64,000 bases of DNA from Bettongia penicillata ogilbyi (Eukaryota > Chordata > Mammalia > Diprotodontia > Potoroidae). The stretch is taken from positions 1,065,423 to 1,129,422 of the forward strand of contig JAJHZJ010000695.1 in the NCBI GenBank assembly GCA_023548195.1, in the 5' to 3' direction. Under the pieces are notes generated by a model, which did no database searches, was not told the DNA's origin, and saw only the letters and a program-made list of their open reading frames with translations. Positions 33,150-43,059 of the stretch are shown here, in pieces (the first letter of the stretch is position 1; every line of letters starts with the position of its first letter). Position numbers and translations under genes: made by a program.

Positions 33150-33405
33150 TGAATGGCCGTTACTTCATCCTAAGTGAGTCCTTGCCCCTTTAGACCAAGG
33201 TCTCCCAGTGCATCCTGGGTCATCTCCAGTCATGCTGATGAATATCTAGTCACTGCATTCAGATGGCTCTGGAGGAGAAGTGAGGCTGGTGACCTGTACA
33301 GCCCTCCCTCACTCAAAACAAAGTCAAGTGCAAGTCACATCGTCATTTCTCTGATAGCCTGGTCTTCTTCAGCAAGGAAAGATGAACACACAACATTCTT
33401 TTAAT
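33150..33405 (-). repeat. Marsupial SINE (second family)
   Basis: Contains 'catcctgggtcatctccagt', 'gtgaggctggtgacctgtac', 'agccctccctcactcaaaac' and 'tctgatagcctggtcttctt'. It is the reverse complement of the repeat at 44,840-45,130, so two copies define the unit. I do not have a secure family name. Confidence 0.7.
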
Positions 33406-33534
33406 AAATTTAGGATATATTTAATCTAAGACAAGTGACTTGAATTAATAAAACCCAGTTAGGTCTTCTCTTACTGTGTCTTTCTTTATCTTACATATCA
33501 ACTCCATATTAGCTTCTTGTGTTTTTCTCTTCTT

Positions 33535-33660
33535 CCCTCCCTCCCTCCCTTCATCCCTTTCTCTCCTTCCCTTCTTCCTTCTTCCTTCCTTCCTTCCTTC
33601 CTTCCTTCCTTCCTTCCTTCCTTCCTTCCTTCCTTCCTTCCTTCCTTCCTTCCTCTCTTT
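33535..33660. repeat. (TTCC)n polypyrimidine microsatellite
   Basis: A pyrimidine-only tract of over 100 bases dominated by 'ttcc' units. It generates long Pro/Ser/Phe or Lys/Glu/Gly frames in several registers, none a gene. Long homopyrimidine runs can adopt triplex structures. Confidence 0.95.
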
Positions 33661-34057
33661 CTTTTCTTTGTTTCTTTTTTTCCCCTCTGCTTCTTTCCTA
33701 AGAATATTCTGCTTGGCAGAGAAAAGAAGCAAAACCAGAAAAAATCAGCTCTACTTCTCTCATGGTAAGTTATCTTCTCACCCTTCCTATGTAATGATCT
33801 TATTCTTTTGCTGTTTCTCCTCTTTTCCTCATATAACTTTTAAAAGTTTTTTTTTAATTGTCCTGTTTTCTTCATCAACTTCATCTCATTTTGATCACTA
33901 GCCCGCTGAGCACTATTTTACAACACTGTGCACTGCCTTTGTTTTCATCTTCTGTTACTTGCTCTTACTTCCATCTTTCATACATTTCTTTAAAACAAAA
34001 TCTAAGCTTGTTGTTGAGTTCCCTGTGCATCCACATAAGCCCTTTCAGGTAACTTTT
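33661..34057. other. Unassigned spacer sequence
   Basis: No gene. Pyrimidine-rich, leading to the target site of the HAL1 insertion. Confidence 0.45.
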
Positions 34058-34072
34058 CCCTTTGTGTCTTTA
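34058..34072. repeat. HAL1 target-site duplication (3' side)
   Basis: 'ccctttgtgtcttta' is repeated exactly at 37,063-37,077, flanking the element. Confidence 0.95.
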
Positions 34073-34139
34073 TTTTATTTTATTTTATTTTTTTATTTAT
34101 TTATTTAGCTTTTTACATTCATTTTCACAAATTTTTGGG

Positions 34140-34185
34140 TTCCAAATTTTCTCCCCTTTTCTCCCCTCCCCCCCACCCCAATACC
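34140..34185 (-). other. G-rich, quadruplex-prone tract in HAL1 3' UTR
   Basis: Plus-strand runs of C (including 'cccctccccccccacccc') mean several closely spaced G-runs on the element's sense strand. The same tract is in both arm copies (about 19,128-19,156 and 48,868-48,897). Confidence 0.6.
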
Positions 34186-35121
34186 CCAAGCAATCTAATT
34201 TTCCCTATTTCCAATCTGTCCTCTCTTCTGTCATCCCTCCCTTCCCTTGTCTCTATCTTCTCTTTTCTCCTGTAGGGCCAGATGACTTTCTATTCCTCAT
34301 TAACTGTATGTCTTCTTTCCTAGTTGCAACAACAATACTAAACAATTGTTCCTAAAACTTTGAGTTCCAAATTCTCCCCATCCCTCCCTCCCCACCCATT
34401 CCCTTTGGTACGGCAGGCAATTCATTATAGGCCATATCTGTGTAGCTTTGCAAATGACCTTCCTGATAGTCGTGTTGTGTAAGACTAACTGAATTGCCAT
34501 CCCTCCTAACCTGCCCCTCATTGTTTCTCTTCTGTCCTTTGATCCTGTCCCTCCCCAATTGTTGCCTTTCAATTACTCCCTCCTCCCTTTGCCCTCCCTT
34601 CCATCATCCCCCCCCCAATATCTCCTTCTCCCCCACTTTCTTATACTGTAAGATAGGTTTTCATACCAAAATGAGTGTGCATTTCACTCCTTCGTTTAGT
34701 CAAATGTGATGAGGGTAAACTTTTGTTTGTTTGTTTGTTTGTTTGTTTTTTTCCTCAGCTCTCCTCTTTTTCCCTCCACTAAAAACATCTCCTACTTGCC
34801 TCTTAAATGATATATAGTTACCCCCTTCCATTTCCCCCTCTTTCCTCTCACTACATTTCTCTCTCACCATTTACCTTAATTTCTTTTAAGGTATGGTCCC
34901 ATCCTATTCAGTTCAATCTGTGCTCTCTGTCTCTGCATGTGAATGCATGTGTATATGTGTGTGCATGCGTGTACATGTGTATGTGTGGTCCCACCAACCA
35001 CCCAGAAACTGAAAAGTTTTAAGAGTTAGAAATATTGTCCTTCCCTGTATGGATGCAAACAGTTCATTTCTGGTAGGTCCCTTAATACTTCTCCTTGCTG
35101 TTTACTTTTGCATGCTTCCTC

Positions 35122-36228
35122 TCATTCTTGTGTTTGAAAGTCAAATTTTCTTTTCAGCTCTGGTCTTTTCATTAAGAATGATTGAAAGTCCTCTGTTTCA
35201 TTGAAAGACCATATTTTCCCTTGAAGTATTATACTCAGTTTAGCTGGGTAGGTGATTCTTGGTTTCAGACCTAGTTCCTTTGCCTTCTGGAATATCCTAT
35301 TCCACGCCCTTCGATCCCTTAATGTAGAAGCTGCTAGATCTTGGGTTATCCTGATTGTATTTCCACAGTACTGGAATTGTTTCTTTCTAGCTGCTTGCAA
35401 GATTTTTTCCTTGAGCTGGGAGTTCTGGAATTTGGCCACAATGTTCCTAGGAGTTTCTCTTTTTGGATCTCTTTCAGGTGGTGATCGATGTATTCTTTCA
35501 ATACTTATTTTGCCCTCTGGTCCTAGAATGTCAGGGCAGTTTTCCTTGATAATTTCATGCAAGACGATGTCTAGGCTCTTTTTTTGATCATGGCTTTCAG
35601 GTAGTCCCATAATTTTTAAGTTGTCTCTCCTGGATCTATTTTCCAGGTCAGTTGTTTTTCCCATGAGATATTTCACATTGTCTTCCATTTTATCGTTCTT
35701 TTGGTTTTGTTTGGTGATTTCTTGGTTTCTCATAAAGTCATTAGACTCCATCTGTTCCATTCTAATTTTGAGAGAACTATTAAATTCAGTGAGCTTTTGA
35801 GCCTCTTTTTCCATTTGGCTCATTCTGCTTTTGAATGCATTCTTCTCCTCATTGGCTTTTTGAACCTCTTTTGCCAATTGAGTGAGCCTATTTTTCAAGG
35901 TGTTAATTTCCTCAGCATTTTTTTGGGTCTCCTTTACCAAGATATTGACCTTTTTTTCATACTCTTCTTGCATCTTTGTCATTTCTCTTCCCAGTCTTTC
36001 CTCCACCTGTCTAACTTGCTTTTCAAAATCCTTTTTAAGCTCTTCCAAGGCCTGAGCCCACCCAACACCCCCCTGGGGTGTCTGGGGTACTGAGGCCCCG
36101 TCCTCCACATCTTTCCCTGATGGGAAAAATACGTTCTCATCCTCCCCATCAGATCCGAATGTCGGGATCATTTGCATTTGTTGGAAAAAACTCTCTAAAG
36201 TCTTATTTTTCTTCCCCTTTCTAGGCAT
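35122..36228 (-). CDS. HAL1/L1 ORF1 protein, intact (368 aa)
   Basis: RNA-binding, trimerising chaperone of L1-type ribonucleoproteins. From the sequence: a basic N-terminus (MPRKGKKNKT), a long heptad-rich coiled coil at about residues 60-185, the RRM-type core starting at NRSRRDNLKIMGLPE (197-211), then ERIHR (244-248), PRNIVAKF (260-267), and a C-terminal domain with LKPRITYP (321-328). Length is normal for L1 ORF1p. At codon 59 it has CAG (Gln), where both arm copies carry TAG. No stop or frameshift. It is transcribed from the element's own GC-rich 5' UTR. No ORF2 follows, which is the defining oddity. Confidence 0.9.
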   Translation of the reverse strand: MPRKGKKNKTLESFFQQMQMIPTFGSDGEDENVFFPSGKDVEDGASVPQTPQGGVGWAQALEELKKDFEKQVRQVEERLGREMTKMQEEYEKKVNILVKETQKNAEEINTLKNRLTQLAKEVQKANEEKNAFKSRMSQMEKEAQKLTEFNSSLKIRMEQMESNDFMRNQEITKQNQKNDKMEDNVKYLMGKTTDLENRSRRDNLKIMGLPESHDQKKSLDIVLHEIIKENCPDILGPEGKISIERIHRSPPERDPKRETPRNIVAKFQNSQLKEKILQAARKKQFQYCGNTIRITQDLAASTLRDRRAWNRIFQKAKELGLKPRITYPAKLSIILQGKIWSFNETEDFQSFLMKRPELKRKFDFQTQE

Positions 36229-37062
36229 TTTCCCAGCCAGTTACTTGACTTCTGAGATTCCTCTCCACCTCCACCTGGATCTGCGCAGCTAGTGCTTGGC
36301 CTCTGAGATTCAAATGCGCTTTCCCGCAGCAAGCTTTGGTTCTAGCGCAGGGGTGGGGGCAGGGCCGCCTCCTAATCTTGGGCCCTCAGGGGCTTCCTGC
36401 AGAGACTTTCAGGAACGGAGCGGGTGGGGGTGGGGGGCCCCCCGCCTGCTGTGCTCAGTTCCCTTGGGGGTTTTATTCAGAGGCGTTCAGCAGTAGAGCA
36501 GTGTGGGGGCAGGGCCGTCTCCCCTGCTCGGCTCCCTCAGGTTGGAAAGACCTTCAGTATTGAAGATCCTACCTGCTGCTGGGGGATTCCTGAGTCCCGG
36601 GCCGTTGCCGCCTCAGCCGCCCGCCCACGCCTCTGCCTCCGCCGCCTCCTGCCCCCGTCTCTGCCGCAGCCGCTTCCTCCCGAGGGGGCCCGATTCACGG
36701 AGAAGCTCTGCTCCCCTCCCCTATCGCAGCTTTCTTTCTTACTGACCTGTAGTTTCTGTGGGTGGAGGGACTTTCCCGGCTGCTGGAGCTTCCCCCAGAG
36801 CTTTCCTCTCAGAAGTCTGCTCGGGTCAGCTTCTCTGGGTCGCGGCCAGGGGTGGGGGTGGGGTCCGCTTTCCGGAGTGCGAAGGACCCCGGGGACGGCT
36901 CTCCAGGGTTCAGTGGAACGGAAATCTCTTCCCCTATGTTTATGCACCCCCTGCAGAGATTCAGAATTTATGGGGATCTCCTTTTACCTCAATTCCATGG
37001 GTTGTGGGCTGGGAGCTCGTAAATGTGCGTCCTTCTACTCCGCCATCTTGGCTCCGCCCCCC
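36229..37062 (-). promoter_or_regulatory. CpG-rich HAL1 5' UTR / internal promoter region
   Basis: A markedly GC- and CpG-rich block in an AT-rich window. It ends with 'gccaagatggcgg', containing a YY1-like AAGATGGCGG core near the 5' terminus, where L1 promoters commonly have one. Large GC-driven frames on the opposite strand (e.g. 36,424-37,137) are not genes. Confidence 0.6.
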
Positions 37063-37077
37063 CCCTTTGTGTCTTTA
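37063..37077. repeat. HAL1 target-site duplication (5' side)
   Basis: Exact partner of 34,058-34,072. Confidence 0.95.
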
Positions 37078-37210
37078 GATAGAAATAATGTTCAATGGGG
37101 GCAGGTTCCCTTGAGGAAATGGGAAGAAATGGAATAAATAACACAAATAGAAGAGTTAACCTTGGCAAAAAGGACCATTTCTTCTTCAGAGACTGAAATA
37201 AAGGAAGAGA

Positions 37211-37211
<1 letters not shown>

Positions 37212-37257
<46 letters not shown>

Positions 37258-37286
37258 TTACTATGTGAAGCAGAGATTATTAACCA

Positions 37287-37372
<86 letters not shown>
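37212..37372. repeat. Compound (AT)n-(GT)n-(GA)n microsatellite
   Basis: Three dinucleotide runs in a row: AT at 37,212-37,255, GT at 37,291-37,320 and GA at 37,320-37,372. They lie between the HAL1 5' end and the OR coding exon. They combine cruciform-, Z- and H-DNA-prone motifs and are likely polymorphic. Confidence 0.95.
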
Positions 37373-37374
<2 letters not shown>

Positions 37375-38050
37375 TATATGATGGAGTGCTGTGGAAGTCA
37401 GAAGAAGCCTATAATCTTCTTCTTAGAATAATACTTTTAAATGTGTAAAATAAATAGGATTGCAAAGGAATAGTGAAAGTGTACCTTTATAAATAATTTC
37501 AATGGCCCCAATTCAGAAATACTAATGTTGAAGTATTTTAAACTCTGGATTAGGGGAGATATGGGAGATTATGATTATTCCCCTTTTGAATCAGAATGAT
37601 TATATAGGACCATAAACTTAGAGTTAGACATTACAAGCCTGACATTGATCCATTTGTTAAGACTTTTTGAATTTAGTTACCCAACCAGCTGTCCATCTTG
37701 TTCACAAGAATATAATAATACAATTGATCAGATCCCTTGCCAAATCCAGGTAAGTAATATCTATAAAATTCTCCTTACTTACAATCTAGTAATATCCTCC
37801 CCCATTACCCCTCTCCTTCTCCCCCCTCCCCCAGAAAAAAAAAAACCTCAGTCTTTCATTTTCTTGCTTTGGTGAACCCATTTTGGTTTTTAGTGATCAG
37901 TTTTTCCTTAGCTACTCTGTTCTACAATTAATTAGGAAGGAGATCTGAAAATGTGTTGTTGATCTGACAACACTGTGGAAACAGGGCATAAAGGGAGGGA
38001 AAACATTTACCTTAGGTTATAATTATAAGAAAGACCTCTTTTCCACTTGT
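37373..38050. other. 5' flank of the spacer OR gene
   Basis: Non-coding and AT-rich. No TATA or other promoter element can be called, and OR promoters usually lie at upstream exons. An A-run sits at 37,836-37,847. Confidence 0.45.
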
Positions 38051-38052
38051 AG
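38051..38052 (+). promoter_or_regulatory. Candidate 3' splice acceptor of OR coding exon
   Basis: 'tcttttccacttgtag' is a good polypyrimidine/AG acceptor ending 10 bases before the ATG. This matches the usual OR structure of an untranslated upstream exon spliced to one coding exon. Confidence 0.55.
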
Positions 38053-38062
38053 GAGTGCCACC

Positions 38063-39001
38063 ATGGGGCTCAACAGCAGCACAGCCCCATTCCTGTTGAC
38101 TGGCTTCCCAGGTCTAGAGAGAGCTCACTGCTGGATTTCCATCCCTTTCTTCATTGTATATGCCTCTGTTATTCTTGGCAATGGCAGCCTCCTCTTCCTC
38201 ATCAGAGATGACCACAACCTCCATGAGCCCATGTACTACTTTCTAGCTATGCTGGCAGCCACTGACCTTGGAGTGACTTTGACTACAATGCCTACAGTGA
38301 TGGGGGTCCTATGGTTGAATCACAGAGAGATCAGTTATAAGTCATGCTTCTCCCAGGCCTATTTTATCCACACACTCTCAGTCATGGAATCTGGGGTGTT
38401 ACTTGCTATGGCTTACGACCGTTTTGTTGCTATTTGTAACCCTCTGAGATATACTTCTATCCTTACTGATTCTCGGGTGGTAAAGATTGGTCTTGTCGTC
38501 TTCATAAGAGCCTTTCTCTCCATTATACCCCTGATTCTGAAGCTACAGTGGTTTCCTTATTGCCATTCCCACATCCTCTCCCATACTTTCTGCCTCCACC
38601 AAGATGTTATCAAATTGGCCTGTGCTGACATCACCTTCAATCGCATCTACCCTGTTGTTTTGGTTTCATTGACAGGCTTCCTAGACTCTGTTATCATCCT
38701 CTTCTCTTACATACTAATTCTAAATACAGTCATGAACATTGCCTCTGGGGAGGAAAGAGCTAAGGCCCTCAACACTTGTGTTTCCCATATCTGTTGTGTC
38801 CTGGTATTCTATGTAACAGTGATTGGTCTAACACTTGTCCATCGTTTTGGGAAGCATGTACCACATGTGGTTCACATCACCATGAGCTATGTGTATTTCC
38901 TCTTCCCTCCATTAATGAACCCTATTATCTATAGTGTCAAGACCAAGCAAATACGGAATGGCATTCTTCGCATTTTCTTTCTGCGGCGATCCATTGCTTG
39001 A
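38063..39001 (+). CDS. OR51B: Class I olfactory receptor, OR51B-like (spacer gene)
   Basis: Odorant receptor GPCR, 312 aa, intact. The start ATG has a near-perfect Kozak context (gccaccATGg). Features in order: N4-S-S glycosylation site, GN at 39-40 in TM1, [10 protein letters not shown] at 53-62, C95 and C187 for the conserved disulphide, [12 protein letters not shown] at 116-127 (canonical Cys at 125), a TM5 Ser-Tyr, [10 protein letters not shown] at 234-243, RFGKHVP at 261-267 and PPLMNPIIY at 282-290. It is clearly paralogous to the arm receptors but well diverged from them, so its origin predates the inverted duplication. An AATAAA lies at 39,649-39,654. The OR51 family is firm; OR51B is from memory of human sequences. 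The ligand is unknown. Confidence 0.94.
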   Translation: MGLNSSTAPFLLTGFPGLERAHCWISIPFFIVYASVILGNGSLLFLIRDDHNLHEPMYYFLAMLAATDLGVTLTTMPTVMGVLWLNHREISYKSCFSQAYFIHTLSVMESGVLLAMAYDRFVAICNPLRYTSILTDSRVVKIGLVVFIRAFLSIIPLILKLQWFPYCHSHILSHTFCLHQDVIKLACADITFNRIYPVVLVSLTGFLDSVIILFSYILILNTVMNIASGEERAKALNTCVSHICCVLVFYVTVIGLTLVHRFGKHVPHVVHITMSYVYFLFPPLMNPIIYSVKTKQIRNGILRIFFLRRSIA

Positions 39002-40194
39002 GCTTTCCTTAGTGGGGTCTGTCATGAAAGGAGGGAGGATGGGTTTTCTGGGATAGAGGACCATGAAATTCCCAAAGAAGTTCAGAGATATGTATCTTTC
39101 TCCTTTAGAAAACATTGTGAAATTTTATATGGGGTCAAACATATTAGGCAAAAATTTGAGACTCTAATTGCATATGATAATCTTATGCAGAAAGAAGTCA
39201 TGATCTGGGTATAAGGATGGTGAAAAAAAGAGTAATACACACAAAAGAAAATTTATTATCTTATTTAATTTTATCCCCACTTCACCACCTTCCTCTGCTA
39301 AAAGGTGACCATGGTCATTTTAGCACCCTGTTCTTGGTAATCATTCATTAGAACAGAGGAAGTGGGTTGTCAAATGTCCTTTTTGTGTATGTAACAAATT
39401 CTGATATTATCCATTTTTTCCTCCGTCTCCCAATTGAGTGACTGTGAAGAACAAATCAAATCTATCTGGAGGCATGCATGGTCAAGGATAGAAGGAGTGA
39501 CTGATGAACTCCAGAGAACATGAAGAAAAATAATAAGTAAAAGGAGATCAGCAGCACATGGAGACAAGAAGAGATTAGAAATTTTCACAGTGGATATAAT
39601 ACCAAATGGTTGGAGAACCTTAAAGACTTATCACCTCTTTATAATAAGAATAAAAACAATACCTGAACTATAAAGTTGGGGAAAACCATGAAGAAGTTGG
39701 AGAGACAAAAATAAAAGATGGATTCCCAACCCCCAATCTTTGACCAGTATTAAACAGTAGGTGAAAGCAACTTTATGCCCCCTGGAATTTTTAGTGGAGT
39801 AAAGCACACCCCCAGAAGAGGACTTTAAGTGATTCTGGGAATTTTAATATAACTTTATTACTGATGATTGCTCATACAAATATTTCCATTTTATTGTATT
39901 TCTTTTAATAAAAATTTTTATCTTACCATTATGAACTGTATGCTTTTAAGTGGAAAGTAAATCTCACTATGCTTGGTGTGTGGATGCATATGTAACAGGA
40001 TTTGGGTATCTACATAGCATCTTCACAGGTATCCTACATGGAATGATCACCACTTAGACTGCTAAATGATTTGTCACTGTATTTATTCTCATTATCCCCA
40101 AACCCAAATTTATATTAATTATCCCTAATTCAGGAATATGTTTACATATTCATCGGTTACTACATTTACAACCTCTTCCTCATTAATTAGTATG
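39002..40194. other. 3' flank of spacer OR gene
   Basis: A-rich non-coding DNA with a candidate polyadenylation signal (39,649-39,654). No repeat confidently recognised and no other gene. Confidence 0.45.
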
Positions 40195-40540
40195 TCAGTT
40201 AGCTAATAAGCATTTATTAAATACTTCTGTGTACCAGACATTGTGCTGAACATAATACAATACATGGGAATAAAATACAAATAGAAATCAAAAATAGTTC
40301 CTCCCCTCAAGAAGTTAAGTAAGAAAATACATAAAAGAAAACTAATATGTGAGGGAGGGGAAAGATAAGCAGGGCTGGGGAGCTCACATAAAAAGTATGA
40401 AATGCAGCCGAGAGAGGAATGAGACATGTCTGGTATGGATAACCTTCTTAAAGTCTGTAGGAAGTACTATCCAATCAGAGGGAAAGACTAAAATCATCAA
40501 GGGTACTTCCAAAGCATTAATTCCAGGACTAGAGTGACAC
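40195..40540 (+). repeat. L2-like 3' region fragment
   Basis: 'gctaataagcatttattaaa', 'accagacattgtgctgaaca', then 'ttcctcccctcaagaagtta' is the start of the L2-like family. The 40,400-40,540 continuation is degraded. Confidence 0.6.
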
Positions 40541-41330
40541 TTCTGTTTGGAGAGTGTCTGCATGATAGAGAATGTCAAGGGCAGTCTGAAGGGAAAAATA
40601 TGACCACACTCCAATTTATTTAATAAAATATAGAAAATACTTTTCTCATAAGCAATTGGTCACCTTCCTATGGCAAAACCCTAATCTCTTATGCTTAAAT
40701 AAACATCAAAGTTGCTAAAATACAATATATTAACAATATCATATTATTTGCAGAGTTTTAGCTGTAAGAAAGGTCACATCCAGAATCACCTCTAACCATC
40801 TCTCTATCTGTAGGTAACTTCTAGAAAAAAAAAATCAAAACAGTCCCGCCATTCAATTCACACAAGATGACAATATTTCTTCTCAATAATTCTTTTTATC
40901 CTGTTTTAAAGATAGGGTTAAAATAGTTGTCCCTGGAAAGTAAGTTTTATTTATCGTATTTCTCTTTATTTTCTCATGGACTCTCAAGTAATCACAGTTC
41001 ATAGCTCTCCAGATTGGAATTTAAATTTCCTGTACCTCAAGATTCTATTGTTTGTTAAAGAAATAGTAACAGGAAGTAAAAAAGCTATTGGAGAGGCTAT
41101 TGAAACTGGCATAATATATGAAAATTTTCAGACTTTCCGAGTAATAGCTATAAGACAAGAGAAATGAAACTCTTCCAGTGTGTATTCATGTCCTTCATAC
41201 TATGGATGCAGGTCCTTCATACTATGGATGTCTCTGAAATAAGGCTTCAACAGGCATTTATACAAGAAGCCAAGAAGCATGAACTTTTCCATTGTCAATT
41301 TGGGTGAAGTAAAAGTCTCATTCTAAACCT
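40541..41330. other. Unassigned spacer sequence with small duplications
   Basis: A 48-bp block at 40,741-40,788 recurs at 42,203-42,250 with about 5 mismatches. A 23-bp tandem duplication ('tccttcatactatggatg' unit) lies at about 41,191-41,240. No gene. Confidence 0.5.
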
Positions 41331-41334
41331 CAGC

Positions 41335-41600
41335 TTTGATTTGCATTTTTTTTAACACAATGATGCTTTCTCTTCTGCACTGGTCCATCTCCCTCAATAT
41401 TTTGGAATTACCAATTTATGGGCATCTATTTTATTTCTTGTTCTCTGCTATCACAACGAATGCTGCTTTGAATACTTTGGTGTATATTTGGCTTCTTTTT
41501 CTCTCTTTGCCTTCCTTGTGGGTATATGCCTGTAAGTGGGATCACTATGTCAAAGGGAAGGACATTTTAGACATTTTTCTATCATAATTCCATAAGTCAC
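41335..41600 (-). repeat. LINE 3'-end fragment (L1-like)
   Basis: 'gggcatctattttatttctt', then 'gcctgtaagtgggatcacta' and 'tgtcaaagggaaggacattt' resemble the antisense C-terminal end of a LINE ORF2. The family is uncertain. Confidence 0.5.
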
Positions 41601-41649
41601 AACAGTTCAATTTATAGTCAATTTTGTACACAATGCACAAAAGTATAAT

Positions 41650-42810
41650 GGAGGAGAGAGGGAGGGATTGAGAGGAAGAGCAAAAATGAGTAATGGCAAG
41701 GAATCACCTGAGTTTCCAAAATTCCCCTTCAAAAAATTAAAATAATTACTCAAAATGAATTCTTGAGTGGCAGAACCAACAAAAGAATGGGGTAAAACAA
41801 TATTTCAGTCCAAGAAAGGTCAGAAGTTCATGAAGAAAGTTCTGTCTCACTAAGGACAGAATGGGGAGTGGTCCAGGACAGGTTGCCCTGTGAAAGCCAT
41901 TAGCAAGGCCCTGTGCTCCAGAACAAGCAATCAGGGAGACAACCAGGAAGACCTACACCAGGCAGTCTGCATCAGGCCAAACCCTGTAGAAGCCAATAGA
42001 AAGCCTTGACTGAGTCAGCAACAGAAACTTCTGGAGTTCTTAGCCCAAAGATGGTAAGGGGGTTGGACAACTGGTCAGAAAGAAATTACAGAAGATTCTT
42101 TGTTGGCACTGAGTTCAGGATTCTGTTGCATTGCTCAATCTCTGTTCTGGGTCACAGTCCCAAGGTAAGGGACATGACTAGTGTATAATAACACAAAGAC
42201 CAATATTATTTATAGAGTTTTATCTGTAAGAAATATCACATCCAGAATCAGCACATCTCTCCTTAGATAAAAACAACCTTGGAAGAACTGAAACTTACAG
42301 ACTCCCTGAGCATAAAAAACCTGATATTTGGCACAATGCCCCTTCCACTCCAGGAGCTGAACTCATCTTTAACATAAAGTTAAAAGTCAGAAAAAAGCTA
42401 GAAAAATGAAAAAAACATAAAAAAATAGAGAATCTGACAATAAAAAGTTACTGTGATGACAGGGAAGGTAAAAATACAAACTCAGAAAACAATGACATCA
42501 AAGCAGTAACATGCAAAGCCTAAAAAAAAATATGAATTGGTTTAAGGCCCAGGAAGTGCTCAAAAGATTTTTAAAAATCAAATAAGAGAGGCAGAAGAAA
42601 AATGGGAAAAAGAAATGAAAGTGATGCAAGAGAGAATCAAGAGCTTGGCAAAAGAGACACAAAAGTACTGAAGAAAATAATATCAGAAAAATAAGAAAAA
42701 GCCAAATGTTAAAAGAAGCACAAAATACTACTGGATAAGAATTCCTTAAAAAGCAGAATTGGCCAAATGGAAAAGGGGACACAAAAATACACTGAAGAAA
42801 AGAACTCCCA
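41650..42810 (+). mobile_element. Older L1/HAL1 5' UTR and ORF1 N-terminal region
   Basis: The 5' UTR-like part (to ~42,340) is followed by decayed ORF1, including 'aatgacatcaaagcagtaac', 'aaaaatatgaattggtttaa', 'cagaattggccaaatggaaa' and coiled-coil-coding repeats. Multiple stops. It is the upstream part of the old element whose 3' part is at 43,060-44,375. Confidence 0.6.
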
Positions 42811-42814
42811 AACC

Positions 42815-43045
42815 GAGGGGATGCCTATCAATTGGGGCGTGGTTGAACATGTTATGGTTTATGATTTTGGAATACTACTGTGCTATATGAAATGATGAGC
42901 AGGCTGATTTTAGAAAAACCTGGAAAGACCTACATGAATTGATCCAAAGTGAAAAAAGTGGAGAATATTATACATAGTAACAGCAGTATTGTATGATCAT
43001 GATTGACTATGAAAAATTTCGTTATTCTCAGCCGTCCAATGTTGT
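42815..43045 (+). mobile_element. L1 ORF2 / 3' UTR piece nested inside old ORF1
   Basis: 'gatgcctatcaattggggcg', 'ggaatactactgtgctatat', then 'agaaaaacctggaaagacct' and 'tacatagtaacagcagtatt' belong to the far 3' part of L1 ORF2. The segment interrupts the ORF1 homology that resumes at 43,060. Confidence 0.65.
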
Positions 43046-43059
43046 AAGAAAATTCCACA

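Larger units (their letters stand above)
34073..37062 (-). mobile_element. Full-length young HAL1-type element (spacer)
   Basis: 2,990 bp bounded by a perfect 15-bp target-site duplication. On the minus strand: a CpG-rich ~830-bp 5' UTR beginning at a G-run and 'cggagccaagatggcggag', intact ORF1 (36,228-35,122), ~1,050-bp 3' UTR with a short purine-pyrimidine repeat and a G-rich tract, and a TAAA-rich end. There is no ORF2, so mobilisation would need L1 enzymes in trans. It is the same design as the copies at 19.0-21.8 and 46.2-49.0 kb. Perfect TSDs and intact ORF1 argue for recent insertion. Confidence 0.9.

Noticed and set aside
33445..33901. Repetitive Lys/Glu/Gly and Ser/Phe/Pro frames
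   Set aside because: Products of the (TTCC)n microsatellite.
36424..37137. 237-codon plus-strand frame over the HAL1 5' UTR
   Set aside because: It is antisense to a GC-rich L1-type 5' UTR; long frames arise from GC content, and there is no domain.
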